Positions 33,557 to 42,184 of a stretch of DNA of 64,000 bases are shown piece after piece. Origin of the DNA: JAFDVL01 sp031409955. Its GTDB lineage: Bacteria; Acidobacteriota; Blastocatellia; RBC074. The stretch's first letter is position 1, and every line of letters starts with the position of its first letter. The notes below the pieces were generated by a model. That model saw only the letters and a list, made by a program, of their open reading frames with translations. It did not search any database and was not told the DNA's origin. The DNA lies in contig JANNYF010000220.1 in the NCBI GenBank assembly GCA_031409955.1, positions 1 to 64,000 of the forward strand. Reading direction: 5' to 3'. A program made the position numbers and the translations under genes.

Positions 33557-34102
33557 ATGCCCAAAATTGAAGACATCGAATATACCCCGAATCCGAACGC
33601 TCGAAAGTTCATTCTCAAAGAACCCGTCACCAGCGGCACGTCGCGCTCCTTCACCAGTGCCGCCCAAGCCGTAGACGATCCGTTAGCCTTGTCGCTGTTT
33701 TCGGTCGGCAACGTTTCGTCGGTGTTTTATATGGATCGGTTCATCACGGTGAATCAGGATGGTATGGCCGAGTGGGATGATTTGCTGCGCCGCTTAGCCG
33801 TTCCCATTCGTGAAGCGCCTGCCGTCACCGAATTCGTCGCAACCACTGCGACCACAGATTACGTGCGCGGCGAAAACGATTTGCTGGATCAGATCAACGA
33901 TTTGCTGGATGCCAAGATTCGCCCCGGTCTGGCGGGCGATGGCGGCGGGTTGGAAATCATTTCGCTCGAAGACAAGCGGCTGACGATTCGTTATCAAGGT
34001 GCGTGCGGAAGCTGCCCGAGTTCGTTGTCGGGTACGCTCTATGCCATCGAACACATGTTGAAAGATGAAGTGGATCCTGATTTGGAAGTGATTTCGCTGT
34101 GA
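33557..34102 (+). CDS. Nfu-type iron-sulfur scaffold protein
   Basis: This 181-residue protein has an N-terminal Nfu/NifU scaffold N-domain (residues 1-90, with TPNPNARKFILKEPVTSGTS) and a C-terminal NifU-like domain. The cluster-binding motif CGSCPSS lies near residues 153-159. The arrangement is typical of bacterial NfuA-like carriers that pass Fe-S clusters to client enzymes in the cytoplasm. No isc or suf genes are nearby. It is convergent with the membrane-protein gene at 34135. The ATG follows the repeat at the end of pta by 11 bases. Confidence 0.93.
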   Translation: MPKIEDIEYTPNPNARKFILKEPVTSGTSRSFTSAAQAVDDPLALSLFSVGNVSSVFYMDRFITVNQDGMAEWDDLLRRLAVPIREAPAVTEFVATTATTDYVRGENDLLDQINDLLDAKIRPGLAGDGGGLEIISLEDKRLTIRYQGACGSCPSSLSGTLYAIEHMLKDEVDPDLEVISL

Positions 34103-34134
34103 GGACGCCGTACAAAGAGAGTTGGTCGCCCGCC

Positions 34135-34686
34135 TCAAATGAACATTTCTTCGTCCTGATAGACGCGGTTCACGGGTAAGCTTTTGCCTGCGGTCAGGGT
34201 TTCGACAGCGCGGCGCACACCTGCCATCAGGTAGGAAAATTCGCGGGCCGGTTCCAGGACATTGTTTTGCACAATGTCCGCCGTGCGTTGAAATTTATCG
34301 GTGGTGGTTGCCAACGCTTTTTGCATTTGCTCGGCTTGCACTTTGGCTTTGTCCAGCTCGCGGCGGGCTAAAGCGGTCGTATCGCCGAGCAGGTTTTTCA
34401 CGTCTGCGGTTTCATCCTTGACCATTTCGGCAATCGCGTTGATGTGTTGCGCGCCTTGCGAAAAATATCCGGCGGCTTCCTTGAACTCGGTCATCACCTG
34501 TTGTGACAGATGCAAGACTGGCTCGGTGTTTTGGAGTAGATATTCCGCGCGGGATTGCAATTGTCCGACGCGTTCGACCAAGGCCACAATGCGTTTGGCG
34601 AGGAAATAAAACCCCACAAACACAACCGCCTGCACCAGCAGCAGGAACGTCACGATCACCAAAATTGCCAGTAGATAATTTTCCAC
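34135..34686 (-). CDS. single-pass membrane protein with a long coiled-coil
   Basis: This 183-residue protein has one N-terminal membrane helix (about 6-30, LAILVIVTFLLLVQAVVFVG) followed by an extended helical region with heptad-like spacing (VERVGQLQSRAEYLL, NLLGDTTALARRELDKAKVQ). It resembles the DUF948-type membrane-anchored helical proteins that are often encoded beside YtxH proteins; the YtxH gene here lies 68 bases upstream on the same strand. A structural or envelope-stress role is inferred only from this pairing. No catalytic motif was found. Confidence 0.75.
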   Translation of the reverse strand: MENYLLAILVIVTFLLLVQAVVFVGFYFLAKRIVALVERVGQLQSRAEYLLQNTEPVLHLSQQVMTEFKEAAGYFSQGAQHINAIAEMVKDETADVKNLLGDTTALARRELDKAKVQAEQMQKALATTTDKFQRTADIVQNNVLEPAREFSYLMAGVRRAVETLTAGKSLPVNRVYQDEEMFI

Positions 34687-34754
34687 AAGAATAGTCAGAA
34701 AGTAGAGGCCAGAGGTTAGAGTGACTGTCCCTCCAACCTCGGCGTCAATTAAAG

Positions 34755-35192
34755 TTAGTTTTCGTCATACGCCGCGCCGGACGCTGCGCCGGATTTGGCG
34801 ATGTCGTTTAGTTTGGCTTCACGATAGCCTTGCTTCCCCGCCTCAATGGCGGCAGCTACCGAAGCTTTTTGCCGATTGATGAGGTCTTTGCCGCGTTCAG
34901 TCACATCTGTGATCGCTTCTCTACTCCGCTCCGCCACATCTGTGATCGCCTCTTTACTCCGCTCTGCCACCTCCGTCGCATATTCCGCGCTGGCTTGATA
35001 ATACTCGGTCGCGCGTTCGCCGACTTGACGGGCTTGATCGCGGGCTTGATCGGCACCACGCTTGGTTACATCGGCAATCTCGGCGCGCAATTCGCTGCCG
35101 GCTTTTGGTGCAAACAGCAATGCTGCAATTGCGCCCATCCCTGCGCCAATCAAAAAGTAAACAAACTTATCTCCGCTGTTGTCTTCAGCCAT
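34755..35192 (-). CDS. YtxH-domain protein with 11-residue repeats
   Basis: This 145-residue protein has an N-terminal YtxH domain: a glycine-rich membrane segment (FLIGAGMGAIAALLFAPKAGSELR, about 10-33). It continues as a long amphipathic helix with 11-residue repeats (ERSKEAITDVA, ERSREAITDVT, ERGKDLINRQK), reminiscent of LEA-like or apolipoprotein-like helices. At DNA level the repeats are 33 bases long. YtxH proteins are general-stress proteins in Firmicutes and are widespread elsewhere, with unknown mechanism. It is followed by a second membrane-anchored helical protein gene, likely in one transcript. Confidence 0.88.
   Translation of the reverse strand: MAEDNSGDKFVYFLIGAGMGAIAALLFAPKAGSELRAEIADVTKRGADQARDQARQVGERATEYYQASAEYATEVAERSKEAITDVAERSREAITDVTERGKDLINRQKASVAAAIEAGKQGYREAKLNDIAKSGAASGAAYDEN
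34894..34992. repeat. 33-bp tandem repeat within the YtxH gene
   Basis: There are three consecutive 33-base units, the first two very similar (both containing CACATCTGTGATCGC) and the third diverged. They encode the 11-residue helical repeats of the YtxH protein on the minus strand. This is a coding tandem duplication, not a CRISPR array, since there are no spacers. Confidence 0.85.
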
Positions 35193-35410
35193 AGCTCACA
35201 ACTCCTTATCAAATTGAATGTTCTCCAAAGAACTCGTTCGGGGTTAATCGTACCGAGGAGTAGGCACTATAGCATCGAACTGGCGGCAACTTCAATTGCA
35301 GAGTCAAAGCCAAAACAAACGCGGTGTAAGCGACTCATGAGGCGGCTCTGAACTCTAAATTGACACCCCCCGACAGCCCACGTACAATGCACAATCAAGG
35401 AGATAATATT

Positions 35411-35584
35411 ATGTTTGGACTTGGTACCACAGAACTCGTCGTCATTCTTGTTATTTTGCTGGTCTTGTTTGGCGGCTCACGGCTGCCCGGTCTGGCCAAA
35501 GGGATGGGCGAGAGTATAAAGAACTTCAAGAAGGCTGTTAACGACGACAAGGAAGATGTCGAAGAAAAAAAAAGCTCGGCCTGA
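35411..35584 (+). CDS. tatA: twin-arginine translocase subunit TatA/TatE
   Basis: This 57-residue protein has an N-terminal membrane helix (ELVVILVILLVLF), the invariant FGGSRLPGLAKGMG hinge and amphipathic helix, and an acidic-basic tail. It forms the pore-like component of the Tat pathway, which exports folded proteins such as the DUF1501 protein of this window. ATG 35411 has a strong ribosome site (AAGGAG, 8 bases upstream). TatB and TatC are not encoded nearby, so tatA is detached from them here. The frame upstream to 35360 is not used. Confidence 0.95.
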   Translation: MFGLGTTELVVILVILLVLFGGSRLPGLAKGMGESIKNFKKAVNDDKEDVEEKKSSA

Positions 35585-35721
35585 TGATGACGAATAACAA
35601 CGCCGCTTAATTGCGAAGTCAGTACAACTCCAAGTTGTCAAAAGGCAAATATCAACCGGCAAGCGAGCCGCGCAGGATTTCCCCATTTTGTCTTTTGCGA
35701 TTTGTTTTTGTCTTTTCCCCA

Positions 35722-37014
35722 ATGTCGCGCAAACGCTCGAATCACTCTCGCCGTTACCCGCCTACGACTGAGCGTTCGTATCACGAATATTTGCTTTCGG
35801 TGCCTGCGCCGACCACTTCGCGGGCGGAGTTGGTGCGGATGCTGCGCGGGGGCGAAGACACGTATCTCGAACTCAAGGTCAAATTCAGCAACGTCGAAAA
35901 ACTTACCGCCGAAATTATCGCATTAGCCAATACCGACGGGGGGGCGCTTGTCTTCGGCGTCAACGATCAACTGCGCATTGAGGGCATAGATGATCCCGAA
36001 AAGATCGAAGCCGATCTGCGCGAAATTTGTTCTGCAAACATTCGCCCGCCGGTTTTTCCGTACATCAAAAAGGTTGCGTTCGACAATGGGCGGCGCATCG
36101 TGATGCTGGAAGTCGAGCCGCACCGCCGCCCGCATCACACGCTGGATTATCAATTCTTTCTGCGCGAAGGTTCCAGCAAACGCGAAACCACGCGCGAAGA
36201 GTTGGCGGAGATTTACGGCGAAGCACCGCGCCTTCGCTTCGAGCAAATCCCGCTGCTCAAGGCGAAGCTGAGCGATATTGACGAATCGTTGTTCTGGAGC
36301 TTTGTGCGCGGCGCGAATCCGTCGGAATGGGCCGCGAATGACAAAGGCTTTCCGACGGCGCAGATGCTGCATGATTTGGGTTTGGCAGTGCGCATCAACG
36401 ATCACCTCCTGCCGACATTTGTGGGGTTGCTCTTATTTGGCTTGCACGAAAAAATCCCGCCCTTCATTCCGCAGGCAGCAGTTGAATTGACGCGCTTCGG
36501 CGGGAGCAACACCGACGCGCCCATCGTCGAACGACAAAAATTGCAGGGGAATTTGCTCTGGCTGTTTGACGGGACAATGCGCTTCATCAACCGCTACGTG
36601 GATTTGTGGGACGTGCGACCATCGCGCAAAGCCTTGACCGAAGAAGAGCAGCAAATCAGCCGCGCCAATTACTCGCAAAGCGCGGTGATCGAAGCCGCCA
36701 CCAACTTCTTCGTGCACCGCGATTGGAGCGTGACTGACAAACCGGCGCGCGTGAACATTTGCGAAGACAGCCTTGAGTTTCTTAACCCCGCGCGCCTGCC
36801 CGAATTGCCCCTCAACTCGCTGCGCTATGGTATTGCGCAAGCGCCGAATCCACGCCTCAAGACGGTGTTTACGAATCGGCATTATGGTTTGTCATTAGCG
36901 CATGGTGGCGTGCCAATGCTGTTGGCGGAAGCGGCGGCCTTTGCACGTCGCGCGCCCGAAGGGTTGACGATCAACGGACATGAATTCCGCTTGAAGATAT
37001 ACGGCTGGAAGTAG
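35722..37014 (+). CDS. AlbA_2/Schlafen-domain ATPase-like regulator
   Basis: This protein of about 430 residues has an N-terminal AlbA_2 (Schlafen-like) domain (YLELKVKFSN, AEIIALANTDGGALVFGV, VFPYIKKVAF, FLREGSSKRETTREEL). The C-terminal half resembles the RecG-like HATPase_c_4 region (SQSAVIEAATNFFVHRDW, VNICEDSLEFLNPARLP, RHYGLSLAHGG). Such proteins are annotated as putative transcriptional regulators or DNA-binding proteins, and related Schlafen-type domains appear in defence systems. The glycine-containing HGG near the end could be a degenerate G-box. ATG 35722 was chosen, although no good ribosome site precedes it; the frame is open to 35611. It is convergent with the MFS transporter gene, 12 bases away. 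Confidence 0.85.
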   Translation: MSRKRSNHSRRYPPTTERSYHEYLLSVPAPTTSRAELVRMLRGGEDTYLELKVKFSNVEKLTAEIIALANTDGGALVFGVNDQLRIEGIDDPEKIEADLREICSANIRPPVFPYIKKVAFDNGRRIVMLEVEPHRRPHHTLDYQFFLREGSSKRETTREELAEIYGEAPRLRFEQIPLLKAKLSDIDESLFWSFVRGANPSEWAANDKGFPTAQMLHDLGLAVRINDHLLPTFVGLLLFGLHEKIPPFIPQAAVELTRFGGSNTDAPIVERQKLQGNLLWLFDGTMRFINRYVDLWDVRPSRKALTEEEQQISRANYSQSAVIEAATNFFVHRDWSVTDKPARVNICEDSLEFLNPARLPELPLNSLRYGIAQAPNPRLKTVFTNRHYGLSLAHGGVPMLLAEAAAFARRAPEGLTINGHEFRLKIYGWK

Positions 37015-37026
37015 CGGTGATGAAGG

Positions 37027-38337
37027 TCAATAAGCTTTGACTTTGGAATTTGTCAGCAGGTGCGCAACTGCAATCAGCGTCAGAAAAACGGCTTCCCACA
37101 GCAACACGCGCGCTAACGGAATGTGAAACGGTTTATCGGTTAGAAAGCCCGTCAACATTGCTCCCAGCGGAACTCCACCACGAAACGCCATCATATAAAT
37201 GCTCATCACGCGTCCGCGCATGGTATCCGGCACCAGCAGTTGCACCAGCGAGGTCGTCAGCGAAAACGTCGCGATCAAACAGCCACTTGCAATGAACACT
37301 AACGGATAGGCCAACCACACTGCGGGCGACAACGTCAAGATGATCAGGGCCAGTCCTCCGCCGATCTGCAACCACAGGATTTTCTTTCCTTTGTGCGCCG
37401 CATCACCGAGCCACGCCGAAAACAACGCGCCCGCCGCCGAGCCTGCGCCAGACACCGAGAGCAAGACGCTGTATTCGGCTAAGCCTTTGCCAAAATGATT
37501 CAAGGTCAGCGGGTACAAAAACGTGATGAACTGGATACCGAAAAAGGTGGCGGAAAAGGAAATAAATGTCAGCGAGCGCAAAATGTCCTGATGCCAAACG
37601 AAGCTCAGCCCCTGCTTCATTTCGCCGCCGATATTTTTTACTTTGCTGGTATCACGAATGATTGGTGGCACGCGCAGCATGTAAAGCGAGATTACGACCG
37701 CCACGAACGAAAAGCCGTTGATCGCAAAACACACTGCCGCCGCTTCAAAATTGAGGTTGTTCGCGCTGGCTCCCATCAGCGCCAGCACCAATCCACCCAG
37801 CGCTGGCCCAATTGTCCGCGCCAAATTGAATTGCATCGAATTGAGCGCAACAGCGTTGGCGACATCTTCTTTGCGATCTACCAGCACGGGCATTAACGCT
37901 TGATACGCCGGGCCGCCAAAGGCTTGTGCGCAACCAGTCAAAAATGAAATCATCAAAATTGGCCAGACGGAGCGAAAGTGATAGTACGCCAGCACCGAAA
38001 GCGTGAGCGCCAGGATTAGTTGCAACCATTGCGAGGTCATCAGGATTTTGCGGCGATCAATACGATCCGCGACGACGCCGCCCAACAACGAAAACATCAG
38101 AATCGGAATCGTGCCGAGCGCACTGTTGAGCGATTGATACCACTCGCGCTTGGTCATTTCGTACACCATGAACCCAATCGCAGCTTCTTGCATCCACGTC
38201 CCCGAACTCGACGTAAACGCGCCAAACCAAAGCAGCCGAAAGTTGCGATATTGAAACGCTCGAAACGTCCTTCCGAAAACGTTGTTGGATTCTGGTTTCG
38301 CGGGTGGGGCAGGTTCTGGTTTAGCAGCAGATGACAT
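37027..38337 (-). CDS. MFS transporter (MFS_3/EntS-like)
   Basis: This 436-residue inner-membrane transporter has about 12 hydrophobic segments. The MFS_3 pattern is clear: FRAFQYRNFRLLWFGAFTSSSGTWMQEAAIG near residue 25-55, then a GGVVADRIDRRKIL loop (loop 2-3 signature), and in the second half SGAGSAAGALFSAWLGD. Relatives include EntS-type siderophore exporters and macrolide exporters. The substrate cannot be read. ATG 38337 was preferred to 38403 because the extra 22 residues have no family counterpart. Proline-rich residues 5-20 precede the first helix. Confidence 0.92.
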   Translation of the reverse strand: MSSAAKPEPAPPAKPESNNVFGRTFRAFQYRNFRLLWFGAFTSSSGTWMQEAAIGFMVYEMTKREWYQSLNSALGTIPILMFSLLGGVVADRIDRRKILMTSQWLQLILALTLSVLAYYHFRSVWPILMISFLTGCAQAFGGPAYQALMPVLVDRKEDVANAVALNSMQFNLARTIGPALGGLVLALMGASANNLNFEAAAVCFAINGFSFVAVVISLYMLRVPPIIRDTSKVKNIGGEMKQGLSFVWHQDILRSLTFISFSATFFGIQFITFLYPLTLNHFGKGLAEYSVLLSVSGAGSAAGALFSAWLGDAAHKGKKILWLQIGGGLALIILTLSPAVWLAYPLVFIASGCLIATFSLTTSLVQLLVPDTMRGRVMSIYMMAFRGGVPLGAMLTGFLTDKPFHIPLARVLLWEAVFLTLIAVAHLLTNSKVKAY

Positions 38338-38424
38338 TAATTGTGGCAGGCGAATGGTTGTTGTGGATGATAACGGGTGAAAAGCCGCCGCTCGTCTTCT
38401 CACCCGTCAACGATAGCGCAAGTG

Positions 38425-38856
38425 CTATTTGGCGGGAGCGCCCCCTTCATTGGTCGCCTGATGCGAGCGGCTTTCTTCCCGAATCGGCAGGTACACATCT
38501 TCCCACGCCTTGTGGGCCGGGTGATCTTTGTACGCGTCCAGCGCCTTTTGATTGGCGAACTCAATTACGACCACACCGCTGTAGGGTTTGTCCTGAGTCG
38601 GGCTTTGCACACGCAGGGTTTGGAGCCAGATATTTTTGACGCCCGGTATCGCCGCCGCCATTGTTTTCACACCATCAATGGCAGCTTTCTTTTGCTCCGC
38701 CGTAGCGCTGTCTTTCCATCGGAACGTCACGATGTGCACAATCGAAGTTGGCATCCCGAATTTGTTGGTTTTGCCCGCCATCTTTTGTCCGGCGGCAAAT
38801 GCAACGATTGCGACCGCAATAATCAATACACTTATAAGTAAGGTCTTTTTAAGCAT
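38425..38856 (-). CDS. exported Dabb (stress-responsive A/B barrel) protein
   Basis: This 143-residue protein has an N-terminal signal anchor (LLISVLIIAVAIVAFAAG) followed by one Dabb domain. The diagnostic start is SIVHIVTFRWKDSATAEQKKAA, and the end is VVVIEFANQKALDAYKDHPAHK. The C-terminal tail (SRSHQATNEGGAPAK) is flexible. Dabb domains form dimeric beta barrels, sometimes acting as small-molecule hydrolases or cyclases; here it is probably periplasmic. GAGGAGAAAC precedes the ATG. The next gene upstream on the strand is another small exported protein, 39 bases away, so they may share a transcript. Confidence 0.9.
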   Translation of the reverse strand: MLKKTLLISVLIIAVAIVAFAAGQKMAGKTNKFGMPTSIVHIVTFRWKDSATAEQKKAAIDGVKTMAAAIPGVKNIWLQTLRVQSPTQDKPYSGVVVIEFANQKALDAYKDHPAHKAWEDVYLPIREESRSHQATNEGGAPAK

Positions 38857-38895
38857 CTTTGTTTCTCCTCGAAGTTATTAGCTAATAGCTGAAAA

Positions 38896-39264
38896 TCATT
38901 CTTTGCGTTTCGCCGTCCACGTGCCGGTGGCCTGATCTCCCAACTCGACTTTGCCTTTCATCGTCCCATTTTCAATCGTCCCGGTGTAAAGCACCACGCC
39001 GACGCCAGGGTCGAACGAGAACTGAATCTGGTTGCCTTTGACGGTTCCTTTCAATTCGGCTTCGCCCAATTGACCGCTGTATTTGCCGGTCAGCGTTTCG
39101 CCTTGCTGTTTGAAGGTGATGGTCGGGGAGCCAGAGCCTGCCGATGTTTCGACTTGAAACACCCAGGTTCCAGTCACGTCAATTTTGTCTTGGGCCACCG
39201 CCACACCAATGGCTGCGACGCACAACAAGACGACACTCAATACAAGCTGGAAAAATTTTGCCAT
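38896..39264 (-). CDS. small exported beta-rich protein
   Basis: This 122-residue protein has a signal peptide (LVLSVVLLCVAAIGVAVA, cleavage near residue 24). The mature part is almost entirely beta-type (VTGTWVFQVET, GETLTGKYSGQLGEAELKGTV, VLYTGTIENGTMKGKVELG), resembling a small lipocalin-like barrel seen in exported soil-bacterial proteins. No active-site motif is visible. It lies upstream of the Dabb gene on the same strand and downstream of the response regulator/kinase pair. Function is unknown. Confidence 0.8.
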   Translation of the reverse strand: MAKFFQLVLSVVLLCVAAIGVAVAQDKIDVTGTWVFQVETSAGSGSPTITFKQQGETLTGKYSGQLGEAELKGTVKGNQIQFSFDPGVGVVLYTGTIENGTMKGKVELGDQATGTWTAKRKE

Positions 39265-39339
39265 AAGACAGGATTTCCTTTCAGGTGAATTGCAGGAGAG
39301 CAGATGATAGCAGATCAGGCAGGAAAATCCAGGCGGGAC

Positions 39340-40026
39340 TCAGCCGACAAACTTATAGCCCAGACCGTGAATGGTGAGAATAAATTGCGGATGGCGCGGA
39401 TTCGGTTCGAGCTTTTGCCGGAGTAATCCGATATGCACATCTACCGTGCGCGTCGTCGGCATCGCATCGTAGCCCCAGACTTCGTTCAGCAATTCGTCGC
39501 GCGAAATCGTGGCTTCCCGATGTTCGATCAAATACCGCAAGAGATGATATTCGCGCGCGGCAAGTTCCACCGGCTGCCCGTCGCGCGTGACTTCTGCGCG
39601 GCGCGAGTCCACGCGCACATCGCCGAAGGAATAAATTTCAGAAGTGGTTTGATGATCGTTAGGTGCGCGGCGCAGGATGGCTTCGATACGCGCGAGCAGT
39701 TCACCCATATCGAATGGCTTGGTCAAATAATCATCCGCGCCGAGTTTGAGGCCGAGAATCTTGTCTATGATTTGCCCGCGCGCCGTCAGCATAATCGCGG
39801 GCGTTTTGATGCCGTGTTGCCGCAAATCGCGCAGTATATCAAAGCCGTTTTTGCGCGGCAGCATCACGTCCAGAATCAGTAGGTCAAACGTTTCTTCTTT
39901 CGCTCGCTTTAAGCCCGTTTCGCCGTCCTGTGCGGTTTCGACCAGATATTCTTCGCTCGCCAAACAATCAGTGAGCGTCAGCACCAAGCCGGGTTCATCT
40001 TCCACGAGGAGAATTCGTTTGTTCAT
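39340..40026 (-). CDS. OmpR-family response regulator
   Basis: This 228-residue regulator has a receiver domain (1-120) with phospho-acceptor Asp53 in ILDVMLP and Lys in LTKPF, followed by a winged-helix DNA-binding domain (about 135-228, SRDELLNEVWGYDAMPTTRTVDVH and the terminal GLGYKFVG). It should be phosphorylated by the kinase encoded immediately upstream, whose stop overlaps this ATG by four bases (ATGA). The target genes are unknown. The exported proteins just downstream are candidates by position only. Translation is probably coupled to the kinase gene. Confidence 0.96.
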   Translation of the reverse strand: MNKRILLVEDEPGLVLTLTDCLASEEYLVETAQDGETGLKRAKEETFDLLILDVMLPRKNGFDILRDLRQHGIKTPAIMLTARGQIIDKILGLKLGADDYLTKPFDMGELLARIEAILRRAPNDHQTTSEIYSFGDVRVDSRRAEVTRDGQPVELAAREYHLLRYLIEHREATISRDELLNEVWGYDAMPTTRTVDVHIGLLRQKLEPNPRHPQFILTIHGLGYKFVG

Positions 40027-41822
40027 ACACGGATGCTGCTGGTTGCTTCCATTGGAGAAGCTTGTAAAACTTCTTCGGCAAGCGCGGGCACGGTGATCGT
40101 GAATTGACTGCCGTTGCCTTCGCTGCTTTCTACGGTGATGCGGCCATTGTGCGCCGTGACGATGTTTTTGACCAGACTCAAACCCAATCCGTTGCCGTGA
40201 ATTTGTGCCGTCTTGACTTCGCTGCCGCGATAAAACGGCTCGAAGATGTGCCGTTGGTCTTCGACTGAAATGCCCAGCCCGTGATCCGCAATCGTGATGC
40301 GCACGTCTGCGCCTTTGGCGTTGGCGACCGCTTGCGCATGGACGCCAATCCAACGAGTCTCGCCACCGTATTTCATCGCGTTGTTCAGCAGGTTCTGCAA
40401 CGCGCGCGCTAGGGCCGGGCTGTCCGCCATCACCGCCGGCAAATCAGGCGCGATATTCGTTTCCAGTTGGAATCCACCTTCGGTCAACAATGGTTGCGAA
40501 GAGGACAGCACCTCGTTGATGACTTGATTGACATTGGTGGGTTGCAATTCGTATTTTTGCTTGCCGGATTGGACGCCCGCAAATTCCAGAATTTGCTCGA
40601 CCATATCCTGCAAGCGGCGCGTCTCTTTGCGAATCAGCGCGCCGTAATGCGCGACGCGTTGCGGGTCTTTGACGACGCCTTTGGTCAGGTTGTACCCGGC
40701 AGAATCAATCACGGCCAGTGGCGTACGCAATTCGTGGGAAACACCCGCCACAAAATCCATTTGTTGCTGGGCTAATTTTTTAGCACGCTGCACCGAAAGC
40801 ATCAGCAAGCCGATGCTGGAAACCAATAACAACAGGATGCTGGAACTGATGAGCAAATTGCGCCGTCGTACTTGCGCCACGGCTGCTTCCAGCGAACCGG
40901 CACGATGGCGCAGGCGCAACTCCCAGCCACGATTGTCGCCATTGTTGCCGCCTCCAAACGGACCCCCTCCTCCCAGCCGCGGCGTCACGGTGCCTTGGGT
41001 CGGCTGTTGATTTCGCCTCAAGTTGCGGATTTCCGACGCGCGCAAGCCAAACAGCGGTTGCGTGGTATCCGGGTTCGGGAAGTCGGTGGCGGAAGATTGC
41101 CAAATCGTCTTCTTTGCTTCCCCGCGACTGATGATCGTCAAATCATAGTTATTGACATCCACGTGTTGCTTGACCAGCACCGGCAACATTTCGTGCTGAA
41201 TAAACTGCGCATCCAATTGCACAATCGCAAAGCCAAAGATTTCCGGCGTTTGCTCGCCGCTGCCAAGCTGCGGGAATTTCGTGATCGGCATGACCAACGC
41301 TTGCAGATCGCCATTGAGCATCGGCGACAAATTCGGCGGCGGCGGCATCTGCGGCGGACGCTGCGCGAAGGCTGTCCGCGTCACTTGCAGCCTTTGCTCA
41401 AGCTGGCTTTGCAGCGGACGCAACTCCTCCGGCCAGGCTTGCGGGGAAAACTGATTGGTGGCGGCATTGAATTGTTTGAGCGCCAGCGCATCCGCGTCTT
41501 TGGCTCCCACCAGAAAGACTGCTTTGACCAAGCGGGGATCGTGCGCGGTGTCGAGCCAACGCTGATGGCGTTCGGCAAAGCCGCTCTCATCGCTCAATTT
41601 CTCAGACGCAGAAAGATAGGTGATAAACGCACGGGTCAATTCCTGATCGAAATCTTCGCTGATGCGGCGGGCAGTGTTTTGCAGCCCGGTCTTCATTTGC
41701 TCGCGTTCGCCTTCGCTGACTTGTCCGAGCCAGCGGTATTGCAGCGCCGCCAACAGCGGTAACAGCACGACCAGAATGCCACCAACAATTAAACTAAGCA
41801 GAGAGTCTCGTTGCAGCTTCAT
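40023..41822 (-). CDS. sensor histidine kinase with a large periplasmic domain
   Basis: This 599-residue membrane kinase has an N-terminal helix (about 8-28), a large extracytoplasmic region (about 30-315), a second membrane helix (SSSILLLLVSSIGLLML, about 327-345), and a HisKA domain with His363 in GVSHELRTP. The HATPase_c domain shows N-box LLNNAMKYG, DHGLGIS and GNGLGLSLVK. The sensor region includes a Gly/Pro-rich stretch near residue 275-300. The ligand is unknown. It overlaps the response regulator gene by four bases and is divergent from the small membrane protein gene at 41975. Confidence 0.94.
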   Translation of the reverse strand: MKLQRDSLLSLIVGGILVVLLPLLAALQYRWLGQVSEGEREQMKTGLQNTARRISEDFDQELTRAFITYLSASEKLSDESGFAERHQRWLDTAHDPRLVKAVFLVGAKDADALALKQFNAATNQFSPQAWPEELRPLQSQLEQRLQVTRTAFAQRPPQMPPPPNLSPMLNGDLQALVMPITKFPQLGSGEQTPEIFGFAIVQLDAQFIQHEMLPVLVKQHVDVNNYDLTIISRGEAKKTIWQSSATDFPNPDTTQPLFGLRASEIRNLRRNQQPTQGTVTPRLGGGGPFGGGNNGDNRGWELRLRHRAGSLEAAVAQVRRRNLLISSSILLLLVSSIGLLMLSVQRAKKLAQQQMDFVAGVSHELRTPLAVIDSAGYNLTKGVVKDPQRVAHYGALIRKETRRLQDMVEQILEFAGVQSGKQKYELQPTNVNQVINEVLSSSQPLLTEGGFQLETNIAPDLPAVMADSPALARALQNLLNNAMKYGGETRWIGVHAQAVANAKGADVRITIADHGLGISVEDQRHIFEPFYRGSEVKTAQIHGNGLGLSLVKNIVTAHNGRITVESSEGNGSQFTITVPALAEEVLQASPMEATSSIRV

Positions 41823-41974
41823 ACCTGCGGATTATAGAACTGAAATTACGCTTGCCAAGCCTTTCTTTAGCAGATTTTACATCCTTTACAAACTCTTTGC
41901 CCAGAGCTTACCAAACCGCTATCGAAATCCTTCATCATCCCAACATCAAAGGACACCCCCCTGTGGAGAGAGCT

Positions 41975-42130
41975 ATGAAATCCAATGAAACTACCGTTTG
42001 GTCGCTCGCACTTGCTGCTAACACAGGCACGCAAAAATTCAAGCGCTTCCTTTCTCACCCCTTCACGTTCATCGTCTTGGTGTGGGTGTTTTTGTGGTTG
42101 GCTTTTTACTTCGTCACCGAGTTCATTTAA
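41975..42130 (+). CDS. small single-pass membrane protein
   Basis: This 51-residue frame has GGAGAG five to ten bases before its ATG. It encodes a polar N-terminus (KSNETTVWSLALAAN) and one long aromatic-rich hydrophobic helix (FIVLVWVFLWLAFYFV), ending in TEFI. The helix and ribosome site make translation plausible. It lies between the two-component kinase gene (divergent) and the first carboxypeptidase-regulatory-like gene, 54 bases upstream of the latter's ATG. No family is recognised. It could be a small regulator of the kinase or an envelope protein, but neither role is shown. Confidence 0.5.
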   Translation: MKSNETTVWSLALAANTGTQKFKRFLSHPFTFIVLVWVFLWLAFYFVTEFI

Positions 42131-42184
42131 ATCTGTGACCCAATCAGAACTTTGCTCGTCTATGAAAGCAGGAGGCACGTTGCC

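Noticed and set aside
34894..34992. tandem repeats as a CRISPR array
   Set aside because: The repeats are contiguous with no spacers and encode protein repeats. No cas gene is present in the window.
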